From contig NZ_JAGOMQ010000021.1 in assembly GCF_017993425.1 (NCBI RefSeq), forward strand, positions 1 to 64,000: DNA of 64,000 bases. The letters are read 5' to 3'. Positions 24,011 to 33,194 of this stretch are shown piece by piece. Under the pieces are notes generated by a model, which saw only the letters and a program-made list of their open reading frames with translations, was not told where the DNA came from and did not search any database. Numbering within the stretch: position 1 is the stretch's first letter; each line of letters opens with the position of its first letter. The DNA is from Amaricoccus sp. GTDB taxonomy: Bacteria; Pseudomonadota; Alphaproteobacteria; Rhodobacterales; Rhodobacteraceae. The position numbers were made by a program, and so were the translations under genes.

Positions 24011-25837
24011 TCACCCCGCGACGCTCCCGAAGCGCCAGTAGAGCGGCACGATGAAGAGAGCGACGACGAACCACCAGACGAGGACCGGCAGGCCGAACTT
24101 CCAGTACTCGCTGAACTTGTAGCCGCCGGGGCCCATCACCATCAGGTTGACCGGCGTCGCCACCGGCGTCAGCAGCGCCGCATGGGCGCCCATGGCCACC
24201 GCGATGATCAGCGGCATCGCCGAGATGCCGGCCTCCGGCCCCGCGGCCACCGCGATCGGCAGCATGACCAGCGCCGCGGCGGTGTTCGACATCAGTTGGG
24301 TGATCCCCGCCGTCACCAGGAACAGGCCGCCGAGCACCCCGAGCGGGCCGAAGCCGCCGAGCAGCCCGATCATCCCGTCGGCGATCATCACCGCGAGGCC
24401 GCTCTGGGTCATCGCGGCGGCCAGCGGGATCATGCCGCCGACCAGGATGCAGGTGTTCCAGTCGATGCCGCGCCACATCTGCGGCACGTTCAGCACGCCG
24501 AGCAGCACCATCAGCCCCGCGCAGATCACCGCGGTGATCGCCGCCGGCCAGGGGTTGATCACGAGCAGCGCCACCAGCAGCAGGAGCACGCCGATCGCCT
24601 GCTTCGCCTTGTGGCCGAGGGGCACCGCCTGCCGGCGCACGAGGTCGGGGCTGTCGACCACCAGCACCTGCGGCGAGGCGAGGCGCTTGTCGAGCGCCGC
24701 CCACGTGCCCTGCAGGAGCAGGGTGTCGCCGGCCTGGAGCACCTGCGGCCCCGGCCCGAGATCCTGGCCGGCGCGCTGGATGGCGAGCACCAGCAGATCC
24801 CCCGAGGGGGTCGCCATGCCCGCGAAGGCGGGCTTGCCGATGTACTCGGAGCGCGGCGGGATCACCACCTCGGCGAGGCCGGAGCCGGGGTTGAAGAGCG
24901 TATCGGCGACCTGCGCATCCTTGGGATCGGCGCAGAAGGCGAGGTGCTGGTCCATGGCGAGCCGCCCCGCCGCGGCGGCGTCGCCGCGGACGAGCAGCAC
25001 GTCGTTCTCGGCCAGCGCCGCGCGGGCGAGCGGCCGCTCGCTGCCGCCCTCCAGCATCGAGACCAGCGACAGGTCGGGATAGCCGGTGAGGTCCAGCGCC
25101 TCGCTCGGCTGGCCGACCAGCCCCGAATCCGCGCGCAGCCGCAGCCGGTGCAGCCCGTCCTCGATCCGGTACTGCTCGACCAGGGTATGGGCATGGGCGC
25201 TGAAGTCGGGCGGCATCGAGTCGCCGTTGCGGTGGGGCAGGAGGAGCCGCTGCGTAAAGAACATGATGACCATGGAGCCCAGGATCATCGGAATGCCGGC
25301 CACCGCGAACTCGAGAAAGCCGATGCCCCCGTAGCCCGCATCCTCGGCGCTGGCCGAGGCGATCACGTTGAGCGGCGCGCCGATCAGCGTCAGCATGGTG
25401 GCGCTGTGGGAGGCGAAGCAGAGCGGCAGCAGGAGCTGCGAGGTCGGGATGTTGAGCCGGAGCGCCACCACGATCGTCACCGGCAGCAGCGCCGCCACCG
25501 TGGCGTTGACGCTGATGATCGCCGTGAAGACCGCCGCCATCAGCATGAGCAGCAGCAGGGCGAGGCTCTGGCTGCCGCCGGCCCGCTCGATCAGCTTCTG
25601 CCCCGCCCAGGTGGTGAAGCCAGAGGCCTCGAGCCCGGCGGCGACCACGAACAGGCCCGCGATCAGCACCACCGTCGGGTCGCCGAGGCCGGATATCGCC
25701 TGGTTGCCGCTCAGGATGCCGGTGAAGAACAGCGCCAGCGACACGCCGACGGCGACGATGACCGGGTGGATCTTGTTCCAGATGAAGAAGCCGAGCGCGG
25801 CCAGCATAGTCAGCAAGACGACCATTGCGTCGCTCAT
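24011..25837 (-). CDS. SLC13/DASS-type anion symporter with two TrkA-C (RCK_C) domains
   Basis: A 608-residue membrane protein from the ATG at 25837 (GAGGAG upstream). The N-terminal half has about five helices (SDAMVVLLTMLAALGFFIWN, VIVAVGVSLALFFTGILSG). A soluble stretch of about 200 residues in the middle carries two RCK_C-like domains (VGQPSEALDLTGYPDLSLVS, IGKPAFAGMATPSGDLLVLA, then LQAGDTLLLQGTWAAL). The C-terminal half has more helices with the family motif MTQSGLAVMIADGMIGLLGG and SNTAAALVMLPIAVAAGP. Relatives move sulfate, dicarboxylates or other anions with sodium. It heads the minus-strand block of V-ATPase genes. The substrate is not readable from the sequence. Confidence 0.88.
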   Translation of the reverse strand: MSDAMVVLLTMLAALGFFIWNKIHPVIVAVGVSLALFFTGILSGNQAISGLGDPTVVLIAGLFVVAAGLEASGFTTWAGQKLIERAGGSQSLALLLLMLMAAVFTAIISVNATVAALLPVTIVVALRLNIPTSQLLLPLCFASHSATMLTLIGAPLNVIASASAEDAGYGGIGFLEFAVAGIPMILGSMVIMFFTQRLLLPHRNGDSMPPDFSAHAHTLVEQYRIEDGLHRLRLRADSGLVGQPSEALDLTGYPDLSLVSMLEGGSERPLARAALAENDVLLVRGDAAAAGRLAMDQHLAFCADPKDAQVADTLFNPGSGLAEVVIPPRSEYIGKPAFAGMATPSGDLLVLAIQRAGQDLGPGPQVLQAGDTLLLQGTWAALDKRLASPQVLVVDSPDLVRRQAVPLGHKAKQAIGVLLLLVALLVINPWPAAITAVICAGLMVLLGVLNVPQMWRGIDWNTCILVGGMIPLAAAMTQSGLAVMIADGMIGLLGGFGPLGVLGGLFLVTAGITQLMSNTAAALVMLPIAVAAGPEAGISAMPLIIAVAMGAHAALLTPVATPVNLMVMGPGGYKFSEYWKFGLPVLVWWFVVALFIVPLYWRFGSVAG

Positions 25838-26224
25838 GTGCGCTCCTCGTGTGGAAACCGCGTCGATGCTCCGCCGCCGGCCCGGGACCTGCAGGCCGCG
25901 AGCAACAGATGCAGCCTTGCGCGGAGTTCCGCTTCCAGTTTCGTTCCGGCCGACGCTAGGGGCTGGTCCGAATCGCGTCAAGGGCGGGACCGGCAAGATC
26001 CCGGACAAAACGATTTGGCCGCACGACAAGACTCATGTTCACGCGACTTGTGAAGCATATTCAATCCGTATCGGTCATACGCGCCCCATGTGGATGGCGG
26101 GCGATTTTCAGATCGTTCCAAACTAAAGGATCAGGGCGGGCGGCGGAACCGTGCGTTCCGGTACTGCGAGATTGACCGCTTTGGCGGTTCTGCCATTGTG
26201 GCGCCGCAATCCAGGGAACCTCAC
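25838..26224. promoter_or_regulatory. Divergent intergenic region between the SLC13/V-ATPase and pta-ackA units
   Basis: This 387-bp gap must hold promoters in both directions. Its right half is AT-richer than the window average. TGTGA-N6-TTCAA at 26050-26065 resembles a one-sided CRP/FNR-superfamily site, and ACCGC-TTTG-GCGGT near 26175-26190 can form a short hairpin in the pta leader. No gene is supported here, and no -35/-10 pair could be assigned with confidence. Confidence 0.35.
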
Positions 26225-27172
26225 ATGACCGATTCACCTTCGCCGCGCCGCAAGTACGAGCGGCTGATCGCCGCCGTGGCCGAGCTGCCCCCTGTCCCGA
26301 CCGCCGTGGCGCATCCCTGCTCGGACGCCGCCCTCGAAGGGGCGGTCGATGCGGCCAGGATGGGGATCATCGCGCCGATCCTGGTGGGTCCGCGCGCCAA
26401 GATCGTCGCCGTGGCCGAGGCGGCGGGGCTCGACATCTCGCCCTACGAGATCGTCGACGCCCTGCACAGCCACGACGCGGCCGAGAAGGCGGTGGCGCTT
26501 GTGCGCGAGGGCCGGGCCGAGATGCTGATGAAGGGCTCGCTGCATACCGACGAGCTGCTCGGCGCCGTGGTGCGCCGCGACACCGGGCTGCGCACGGAGC
26601 GGCGGCTCAGCCACTGCTTCCTGCTCGACGTGCCGAGCCACGACCGGGTGCTCATCGTCACCGACGCCGCGATCAACATCTTCCCCACGCTGGAGGAGAA
26701 GGTGGACATCGTGCAGAACGCCATCGACCTGGCCCATGCCATGGGCGTCGCCGAGCCGCGGGTGGCGATCCTCTCGGCGATGGAGACGGTCAACCCCAAG
26801 TTGCAGAGCACGGTGGAAGCGGCGGCCTTGTGCAAGATGGCCGACCGCGGGCAGATCACCGGCGGGCTGCTCGACGGGCCGCTGGCGCTCGACAACGCGA
26901 TCAGCGCCGAGGCCGCGCGGATCAAGGGGATCGGCGGGCCGGTGGCCGGCCAGGCCGACATCCTGGTGGTGCCGGATCTTGAGGCGGGCAACATGCTGGC
27001 CAAGAGCCTCGGCTTCCTCGCCTCGGCCGATTCCGCCGGCATCGTGCTCGGCGCGCGGGTGCCGATCACGCTGACCAGCCGGGCGGATTCGGTGCAGAGC
27101 CGCCTCGCCTCCTGCGCGGTGGCGGCGCTGGTGGCCAGCTACCGCCAGCGGACGGCGCCGGTGGCGTCCTGA
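26225..27172 (+). CDS. Phosphate acetyl/butyryltransferase
   Basis: A 315-residue enzyme of the short PTA/PTB family, starting at the ATG at 26225. The family blocks are AALEGAVDAARMGIIAPILV, LMKGSLHTDELLGAVVRRDT, DRVLIVTDAAINIFPTLEEK, and the C-terminal GQADILVVPDLEAGNMLAKS and VPITLTSRADSVQSRLASCA. It converts acyl-CoA and phosphate to acyl phosphate and CoA. Acetyl-CoA and propionyl-CoA are both plausible substrates given the downstream genes. The acetate kinase gene starts 1 nt after its stop, so the two are co-translated. It is divergent from the SLC13 and V-ATPase genes. Confidence 0.92.
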   Translation: MTDSPSPRRKYERLIAAVAELPPVPTAVAHPCSDAALEGAVDAARMGIIAPILVGPRAKIVAVAEAAGLDISPYEIVDALHSHDAAEKAVALVREGRAEMLMKGSLHTDELLGAVVRRDTGLRTERRLSHCFLLDVPSHDRVLIVTDAAINIFPTLEEKVDIVQNAIDLAHAMGVAEPRVAILSAMETVNPKLQSTVEAAALCKMADRGQITGGLLDGPLALDNAISAEAARIKGIGGPVAGQADILVVPDLEAGNMLAKSLGFLASADSAGIVLGARVPITLTSRADSVQSRLASCAVAALVASYRQRTAPVAS

Positions 27173-27173
27173 G

Positions 27174-28355
27174 ATGGCCGATGCGATCCTCGTCGTCAAC
27201 GCCGGCTCGTCGAGCCTGAAGTTCACCGAATACTACCTGCGGGCCGGCGGGGCGCTGGAGGTGGCGGTTCGCGGCAGTATCGAGGAGCTCTACGGCGCCG
27301 CGCGCTTCCGGGCGCGGGACGCGGCCGGCGGCACGCTGGCCGAGCATGCTTGGGAGGGCGAGGCGCCGGGCCATGCCGGGGCGCTCGACCATCTCTTCGG
27401 CTGGTTGCAGGGTCAGGCCGGCGGCGACGACCGGCTGATCGGCGTCGGCCACCGGGTCGTGCACGGGGGGGCCGACCATGCCGCGCCGGTGCGGGTCGAC
27501 GCGGGCGTGCTGGCGGCGCTGGAGCGGCTGGCGCCGCTGGCGCCGCTGCACCAGCCGCACAACCTGCTGCCGATCCGGCTGATCGCCGAGCGGCGGGGCG
27601 ACCTGCCGCAGGTGGCCTGCTTCGACACCGCCTTCCACGCTAGCGCCCCGGCGCTGTCGCAGGCCTTCGCGCTGCCGGCGCGGATCACCGATCTCGGCGT
27701 GCGGCGCTACGGGTTCCACGGCCTCTCCTACGAATACATCGCCTCGGCGCTGCCGGAGCACGACCCCAAGGCCGCGGCCGGCAGGACGGTGGTGCTGCAT
27801 CTCGGCAATGGTGCCAGCATGTGCGCGGTGGGCGCGGGGCGCAGCGTGGCGAGCACCATGGGCTTCACGGCGCTCGACGGGCTGCCGATGGGCACCCGCT
27901 CGGGGGCGCTGGATCCGGGGGTGGTGCTCTATCTGATGCAGGAGCTCGGCATGGACGCGGCCGGGATCGAGGCGCTGCTCTACAAGGAGTCGGGCCTGCT
28001 CGGCGTGTCGGGCGTCTCCAGCGACATGCGGGCGCTCCTGGAGAGCGACGCACCCTCGGCGCGACTGGCCGTCGAGCTCTTCGCCTATCGCATCGGCCGC
28101 GAGCTCGGCTCGCTGGCGGCGGCGCTGGGCGGCCTCGACGCGGTGGTCTTCACGGCAGGCATCGGCGAGAATTCCGCGGCGATCCGCGCCATGGCCGCGG
28201 AGCGCGCGGGCTGGCTCGGGCTGCGGCTCGACGCCGAGGCGAACGCCGCCGGCGGGCCGCGCATCAGCACGGCGGACAGCGCGGTGGCGGCATGGGTCAT
28301 TCCGACTAACGAGGAATTGATGATCGCCCGACACACGCTCAATCTCGTCAATTGA
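27174..28355 (+). CDS. ackA: Acetate/propionate kinase
   Basis: A 393-residue acetokinase. It opens with MADAILVVNAGSSSLKF (phosphate-binding loop) and has GHRVVHGG, RYGFHGLSYEYIA, VLHLGNGASMCAVGAGRSV and GLPMGTRSGALDPGVVLYLM, all family signatures. It makes ATP from acyl phosphate and ADP and so completes substrate-level phosphorylation after the phosphotransacylase. In the present context propionate may be as likely a product as acetate, since threonine dehydratase and a formate-lyase follow. The stop is followed by an inverted repeat (28355-28393). Confidence 0.93.
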   Translation: MADAILVVNAGSSSLKFTEYYLRAGGALEVAVRGSIEELYGAARFRARDAAGGTLAEHAWEGEAPGHAGALDHLFGWLQGQAGGDDRLIGVGHRVVHGGADHAAPVRVDAGVLAALERLAPLAPLHQPHNLLPIRLIAERRGDLPQVACFDTAFHASAPALSQAFALPARITDLGVRRYGFHGLSYEYIASALPEHDPKAAAGRTVVLHLGNGASMCAVGAGRSVASTMGFTALDGLPMGTRSGALDPGVVLYLMQELGMDAAGIEALLYKESGLLGVSGVSSDMRALLESDAPSARLAVELFAYRIGRELGSLAAALGGLDAVVFTAGIGENSAAIRAMAAERAGWLGLRLDAEANAAGGPRISTADSAVAAWVIPTNEELMIARHTLNLVN

Positions 28356-28487
28356 TCTGGGTCATGGCCAATCCCTGGATGGAAAACCCAGATTGGTGAT
28401 CGTCATATCGTGATCATGGAGACATATATACTTCTGACATAGAAGGGACGAGGCGCGAGACAAGCGCCCGGTATCGGGAAGAAACGC
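28355..28487 (+). promoter_or_regulatory. Promoter/operator region of the threonine dehydratase-formate lyase operon
   Basis: Three elements overlap here. ATCTGGGT (28355-28362) and ACCCAGAT (28386-28393) form a perfect 8-bp inverted repeat with a 23-nt loop and no T-run. TTGGT-N4-GTCAT (28393-28406) matches the FNR consensus TTGAT-N4-ATCAA at 7 of 10 positions. TGATCGTCATATCGTGATCA (28397-28416) is a partial palindrome. A possible -10 box TATACT lies at 28427-28432, which would put the FNR-like centre close to -40. A role in oxygen control is plausible because a glycyl-radical enzyme follows, but it is not shown. Confidence 0.45.
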
Positions 28488-29999
28488 ATGGCGATCGACT
28501 ATCTTGAGAAAATTCTCAACGCGCGGGTCTATGGGGCGGCGGTCGAGACACCGCTCGATCGGGCGGCGATCCTGTCGGAGCGACTGGGCAACACGCTTCT
28601 GTTCAAGCGCGAGGATCTGCAGCGCACGAACTCCTTCAAGATGCGCGGCGCCTTCAACAAGATCGCCAGCCTCTCGCCCGAGGCGCTGGCGATCGGCGTG
28701 ATCACCGCCTCCTCGGGCAACCATGCCCAGGGCGTGGCCTATGGCGCCAAGGTCAAGGGCTGCCGGGCGGTCATCGTGATGCCGGTGTCCACGCCGGCGA
28801 TCAAGGTCGACGCGGTGCGCGCGCTCGGCGGCGAGGTGGTCCAGTACGGCGACAGCTTCACCGACTCGCTCGGCCATGCGCTGGAGCTGGAGAAGACCGA
28901 GGGCCTCAGCTTCGTGCATCCCTACGACGATCCCGAGGTGATCGCCGGCCAGGGGACGATCGGGATGGAGATCCTGCGCCAGTGCCAGGAGCCGATCCAT
29001 GCGGTCTTCATCGCCATCGGCGGCGGCGGGATGATCGCCGGCATCGGCGCCTATCTCAAGCGCCTGCGGCCCGAGACACGGATCATCGGCGTGCAGCCGG
29101 TGGACTCGGACGCGATGAAGCGGTCGCTGGAGACGGGCGAGCGGGTGCTCTTGCCGCATGTCGGCCTCTTCGCCGACGGCGTGGCGGTGCGGCAGGTGGG
29201 CGAGGAGACCTTCCGCGTCGCGCGAGAGGTGATCGACGAGATCATGCTCATCGACACCGACGCGATGTGCACCGCGATGCGCGAGGTCTTCGCCGAGAAC
29301 CGCGCCATCCTGGAGCCCTCGGCCGCGCTGACCGTGGCGGCGGCCAAGGACTATGTGGCGCGCGAAGGCATCCGCGATCAGGTGCTGGTCTCGGTGCTCT
29401 GCGGCGCCAACATGAACTTCGACCGGCTCGGCTTCGTGGTGGAGCGGTCCTATGCGGGCGAGCATCGCGAGGCGCTGCTCGGGATCACGGTGCCGCGGAC
29501 GCCCGGCTCGGTGCGCCGGCTGATCGACACGATCGGCGAGCACCGGTTCAGCGAGTTCGGCTACCGCCTCGGCGATGCGGAGGCGGCGCAGGTGTTCGCG
29601 GGCATCTACGTCTCCGGGCGCGAGGACACGGCCGCGACGATCGGCGCGCTGGAGGCGGCGGGCTTCGCGACCACCGACCTCTCCGACAACGAGCTCGCCA
29701 AGACCCATCTGCGCCACCTCGCCGGCGGCCGCAGCCCGGCGGCGGGGCAGGAGCAGCTCTACAGCTTCGAGTTCCCCGAGACGCCCGGCGCCTTCGGCGC
29801 CTTCCTCAGCCGGATGCGCTCGGACTGGACGGTGAGCCTGTTCCACTACCGCAACCACGGGGCGGACCACGGGAGCGTCCTGATGGGCGTGCAGGTGCCG
29901 CCCGGCGACGAGCCGGCGTTCCGTGCCTTCATCGAGGAGCGCGGCTATCCCTTCGTCGAGGAAACCGACAACCCCGCATACCGGATGTTCCTGCGCTGA
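28488..29999 (+). CDS. ilvA: Threonine ammonia-lyase, biosynthetic-type with ACT-like C-terminus
   Basis: A 503-residue PLP enzyme. The lysine of [10 protein letters not shown] (K51) binds [17 protein letters not shown] and the phosphate loop [14 protein letters not shown] follow, and [11 protein letters not shown] closes the catalytic part near residue 320. The C-terminal 170 residues contain two ACT-like regulatory repeats ([20 protein letters not shown] and [20 protein letters not shown]). This is the architecture of feedback-controlled IlvA, not of the short catabolic TdcB. It makes 2-oxobutyrate and ammonia from threonine. The formate-lyase gene follows 40 nt later, suggesting that 2-oxobutyrate is cleaved. 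The ATG at 28488 follows GGGAAG. Confidence 0.92.
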   Translation: MAIDYLEKILNARVYGAAVETPLDRAAILSERLGNTLLFKREDLQRTNSFKMRGAFNKIASLSPEALAIGVITASSGNHAQGVAYGAKVKGCRAVIVMPVSTPAIKVDAVRALGGEVVQYGDSFTDSLGHALELEKTEGLSFVHPYDDPEVIAGQGTIGMEILRQCQEPIHAVFIAIGGGGMIAGIGAYLKRLRPETRIIGVQPVDSDAMKRSLETGERVLLPHVGLFADGVAVRQVGEETFRVAREVIDEIMLIDTDAMCTAMREVFAENRAILEPSAALTVAAAKDYVAREGIRDQVLVSVLCGANMNFDRLGFVVERSYAGEHREALLGITVPRTPGSVRRLIDTIGEHRFSEFGYRLGDAEAAQVFAGIYVSGREDTAATIGALEAAGFATTDLSDNELAKTHLRHLAGGRSPAAGQEQLYSFEFPETPGAFGAFLSRMRSDWTVSLFHYRNHGADHGSVLMGVQVPPGDEPAFRAFIEERGYPFVEETDNPAYRMFLR

Positions 30000-30039
30000 G
30001 CGCGGGCGTCCCGCAGCACATCTCCCAGGAGGACACGCA

Positions 30040-32295
30040 ATGGCCGCCAAGATGGACGTGATCGACAGGCCCGAAACCGACGCCTGGCGCGGCTTCCGGC
30101 CCGGGCCGTGGCAGGCGCGCATCAACGTGCGCGACTTCATCCAGCGCAACTACACCCCCTACGAGGGCGACGCGGGCTTCCTGGCCGGGGCGACCGAGCG
30201 CACGCGCAAGGTCTGGGACAAGCTCATGCCGATGATCATCGAGGAGCGCGAGAAGGGCGTGCTGGCGGTCAGCCAGGAGCCTTCCAGCATCATCGCCCAT
30301 GCGCCGGGCTACATCGACAAGGATCTGGAGCTGATCGTCGGGCTGCAGACCGACGCGCCGCTGAAGCGCGCGATCATGCCCAAGGGCGGCTGGCGGGTGG
30401 TGGAGGCGAGCCTCAAGGCCTACGGCTTCGAGCCCGACCCCGAGATCGCCAAGATCTTCACCAAGTATACCCGGACCCACAACGACGGCGTGTTCGACGC
30501 CTACACCCCCGAGATCCGCAAGTGCCGCAGCTCGGGCATCGTCACCGGCCTGCCCGACGCCTACGGCCGCGGCCGCATCATCGGCGACTATCGCCGCGTC
30601 GCCCTCTATGGCATGGACCGGCTGATCGCGGACAAGCACCGCGAGAAGGCCGAGCTCGACGACCGCCATTCGACCGAGGAGGTCATCCGCCTGCGCGAGG
30701 AGCTCTCCGAGCAGATCCGCTCGCTGAAGCAGCTCAAGGAGATGGCGGCCCTCTACGGCTACGACATCTCCGGCCCGGCCACGACGGGGCGCGAGGCGGT
30801 GCAGTGGACCTATTTCGCCTATCTCGCCGCCACCAAGGAGCAGAACGGCGCGGCGATGTCGGTGGGCCGCATCTCGAGCTTCCTCGACATCTTCCTCGAT
30901 CGCGACATCCGCGACGGCCGGCTGACCGAGAGCGAGGCGCAGGAGCTGATCGACGATCTGGTCATCAAGTTCCGCATCATCCGCTTCCTGCGCACGCCCG
31001 ACTACAACAACCTCTTCTCCGGCGATCCGACCTGGGTGACCGAGTATATCGGCGGCATGGGCCAGGACGGCCGCACGCTGGTCACCAAGACCAGCTTCCG
31101 CATCCTCAACACGCTCTTCACCCTGGGCCCGGCCCCCGAGCCCAACCTCACCGTCGGCTGGTCGCCGCGGCTGCCGAGGGGGTTCAAGGAGTTCGCGATC
31201 CGCTGCTCGATCGAGACCAGCTCGATCCAGTACATGTGCGACGACCAGATGCGGCCGAAATGGGGCGACGACGCCGCCATCGCCTGCTGCGTCTCGGGCA
31301 TGGCGGTCGGCAAGCAGATGCAGTTCTTCGGCGCCCGGGTGAACCTCTTGAAGTCGCTGCTCTACGCGATCAACGGCGGCCGCGACGAGATGTCGGGCGA
31401 GCAGGTCGGCCCGCCGCTGGCGCCGGTCACCGGCGACGTGCTCGACTACGATGAGGTGATGGCGCGCTTCGAGATCGTGAGCGAGTGGCTAGCGCGGACC
31501 TATGTCAACGCGCTCAACATCATCCACTACATGCACGACAAGTACTGCTACGAGTCGGTCCTGATGGCGCTGCACGACCGCGACATCCTGCGGACGCTCG
31601 CCTGCGGCATCGCCGGCCTGTCGCATACCGCCGACAGCCTTTCCGCGATCAAATACGCCACGGTCCGGCCGGTGCGCGACGAGACCGGCCTGATCGTCGA
31701 CTACACGATCGAGGGCGACTTCCCGAAATACGGCAACAACGACGAGCGGGCGGATGCGATCGCGGTGGATCTGGTCCGCTCGTTCATGGCCAAGATCCGC
31801 CACTACGAGACCTACCGCGACGCGCGGCACACCCAGTCGATCCTGACCATCACCTCGAACGTGGTCTACGGCAAGCAGACCGGCAACTCGCCGGACGGCC
31901 GCAAGGCCGGCGTGCCCTTCGCTCCGGGCGCCAACCCGTCGAACGGCGCGGACACCCACGGCGCGCTCGCGGCGATGATGTCGGTGGCGAAGCTCCCCTA
32001 CGACGAGGCCGAGGACGGGATCTCGCTGACGATCTCGGTGGTGCCGACCTCGCTCGGCAGCGACCAGGACCGGATCGACCGCGGCGTCGGCGGGCTCGAC
32101 GCCTATTTCTCGTCGAACGGCTTCCACGCCAACCTCAACGTGCTCAACCGCGAGACGCTGCTCGACGCCGTGGAGCATCCCGAGAACTACCCGCAGCTGA
32201 CGATCCGCGTCTCGGGCTATGCGGTGAACTTCGTCAAGCTCACCCGCGAGCAGCAGCTCGACGTGCTGAACCGCACCTTCCACGGGTCCATGTAG
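30040..32295 (+). CDS. pflB: Formate C-acetyltransferase / 2-oxobutyrate formate-lyase (glycyl radical enzyme)
   Basis: A 751-residue enzyme starting at the ATG at 30040 behind AGGAGG. The paired active-site cysteines C416-C417 lie in [13 protein letters not shown], and the radical glycine G726 in [13 protein letters not shown] near the C-terminus. Length and layout match PFL and TdcE. It cleaves pyruvate or 2-oxobutyrate with CoA to formate and acetyl-CoA or propionyl-CoA, and oxygen destroys its active form. It lies between threonine dehydratase and its activase, so TdcE-like use of 2-oxobutyrate is likely. Such an enzyme in an alphaproteobacterium points to an anaerobic or microaerobic phase of life. 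Confidence 0.95.
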   Translation: MAAKMDVIDRPETDAWRGFRPGPWQARINVRDFIQRNYTPYEGDAGFLAGATERTRKVWDKLMPMIIEEREKGVLAVSQEPSSIIAHAPGYIDKDLELIVGLQTDAPLKRAIMPKGGWRVVEASLKAYGFEPDPEIAKIFTKYTRTHNDGVFDAYTPEIRKCRSSGIVTGLPDAYGRGRIIGDYRRVALYGMDRLIADKHREKAELDDRHSTEEVIRLREELSEQIRSLKQLKEMAALYGYDISGPATTGREAVQWTYFAYLAATKEQNGAAMSVGRISSFLDIFLDRDIRDGRLTESEAQELIDDLVIKFRIIRFLRTPDYNNLFSGDPTWVTEYIGGMGQDGRTLVTKTSFRILNTLFTLGPAPEPNLTVGWSPRLPRGFKEFAIRCSIETSSIQYMCDDQMRPKWGDDAAIACCVSGMAVGKQMQFFGARVNLLKSLLYAINGGRDEMSGEQVGPPLAPVTGDVLDYDEVMARFEIVSEWLARTYVNALNIIHYMHDKYCYESVLMALHDRDILRTLACGIAGLSHTADSLSAIKYATVRPVRDETGLIVDYTIEGDFPKYGNNDERADAIAVDLVRSFMAKIRHYETYRDARHTQSILTITSNVVYGKQTGNSPDGRKAGVPFAPGANPSNGADTHGALAAMMSVAKLPYDEAEDGISLTISVVPTSLGSDQDRIDRGVGGLDAYFSSNGFHANLNVLNRETLLDAVEHPENYPQLTIRVSGYAVNFVKLTREQQLDVLNRTFHGSM

Positions 32296-32298
32296 CCC

Positions 32299-33153
32299 AT
32301 GTCCAGCAACCTCGTCGGCAGCCGGTACGAGTTCCATCTCACGCACGAGGGGGCCGCCGAGCGCAAGCGGGCGGCATCCTATCACGCGGTCTATGCCGAG
32401 GATCTGGCCGAGGCGCCCGCGGACGAGCTCGTCGGCTACGTCCATTCCATCGAGGTCGGCAGCACCGTGGACGGGCCGGGCATCCGTTTCGTGCTGTTCC
32501 TCACCGGCTGCCCGATGCGCTGCCAGTACTGTCACAACCCCGACACCTGGCACAAGCACAACGGCGCCAAGTACCCGCTGTCGCGGATCATGTACCAGAT
32601 CGGCAAGTACACCGAGGTGCTGCGGATCTCCGGCGGCGGGCTGACCATCTCGGGCGGCGAGCCGGCGATGCAGCCGAAGCTCGTCTCCGCCATCATGCGC
32701 GAGGCCAAGGCGCTCGGCATGCACACCTGCCTCGACACCTCGGGGCGGCTCGGCACCAATCTCTCGGATGCCGATCTCGCCAACATCGACCTGCACCTGC
32801 TCGACATCAAGTCGGGCGATCCCGAGACCTACGAGCGCGTCACCGGCCATCCCCTGCAGCCGACGCTCGACTACGCCCGGCGCCTCACCGACCTCGGCCG
32901 CCCGCTCTGGGTGCGCTTCGTGCTGGCGCCGGGCCTGACCGACGCCGAGGAGAACGTCGCGCGCGTCGCCGAGATCTGCGCCGGCCTGCCGACGCTGGAG
33001 CGGGTGGAGGTGCTGCGCTTCCACCAGATGGGCAAGGAGAAGTACCGCAAGCTCGGCATCCCCTACCCCCTCGCCGAGACCGAGCCGCCCAGCCCCGAGC
33101 TCGCCGAGCGGGTGCGCGGGCAGTTCCGCGCCCGCGGCCTCACCGTCTACTGA
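32299..33153 (+). CDS. pflA: Pyruvate formate-lyase activating enzyme (radical SAM)
   Basis: A 284-residue radical SAM protein starting 3 nt after the stop of the formate-lyase. The 4Fe-4S motif is C71-x3-C75-x2-C78 in TGCPMRCQYCHNPDTW. GGGLTISGGEPAMQPKL is the SAM-binding GGE block, and HLLDIKSGDPETYERVTGHP is typical for PFL activases. It abstracts hydrogen from the glycine of PFL to install the radical. About 40 extra residues precede the core (MSSNLVGSRYEFHLTHEGAA), longer than in the E. coli enzyme. Their role is unknown. Confidence 0.95.
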   Translation: MSSNLVGSRYEFHLTHEGAAERKRAASYHAVYAEDLAEAPADELVGYVHSIEVGSTVDGPGIRFVLFLTGCPMRCQYCHNPDTWHKHNGAKYPLSRIMYQIGKYTEVLRISGGGLTISGGEPAMQPKLVSAIMREAKALGMHTCLDTSGRLGTNLSDADLANIDLHLLDIKSGDPETYERVTGHPLQPTLDYARRLTDLGRPLWVRFVLAPGLTDAEENVARVAEICAGLPTLERVEVLRFHQMGKEKYRKLGIPYPLAETEPPSPELAERVRGQFRARGLTVY

Positions 33154-33194
33154 CCAAGCCAGGGCGCCGGCAGCGCGCCGCCAGGGAGGACACC

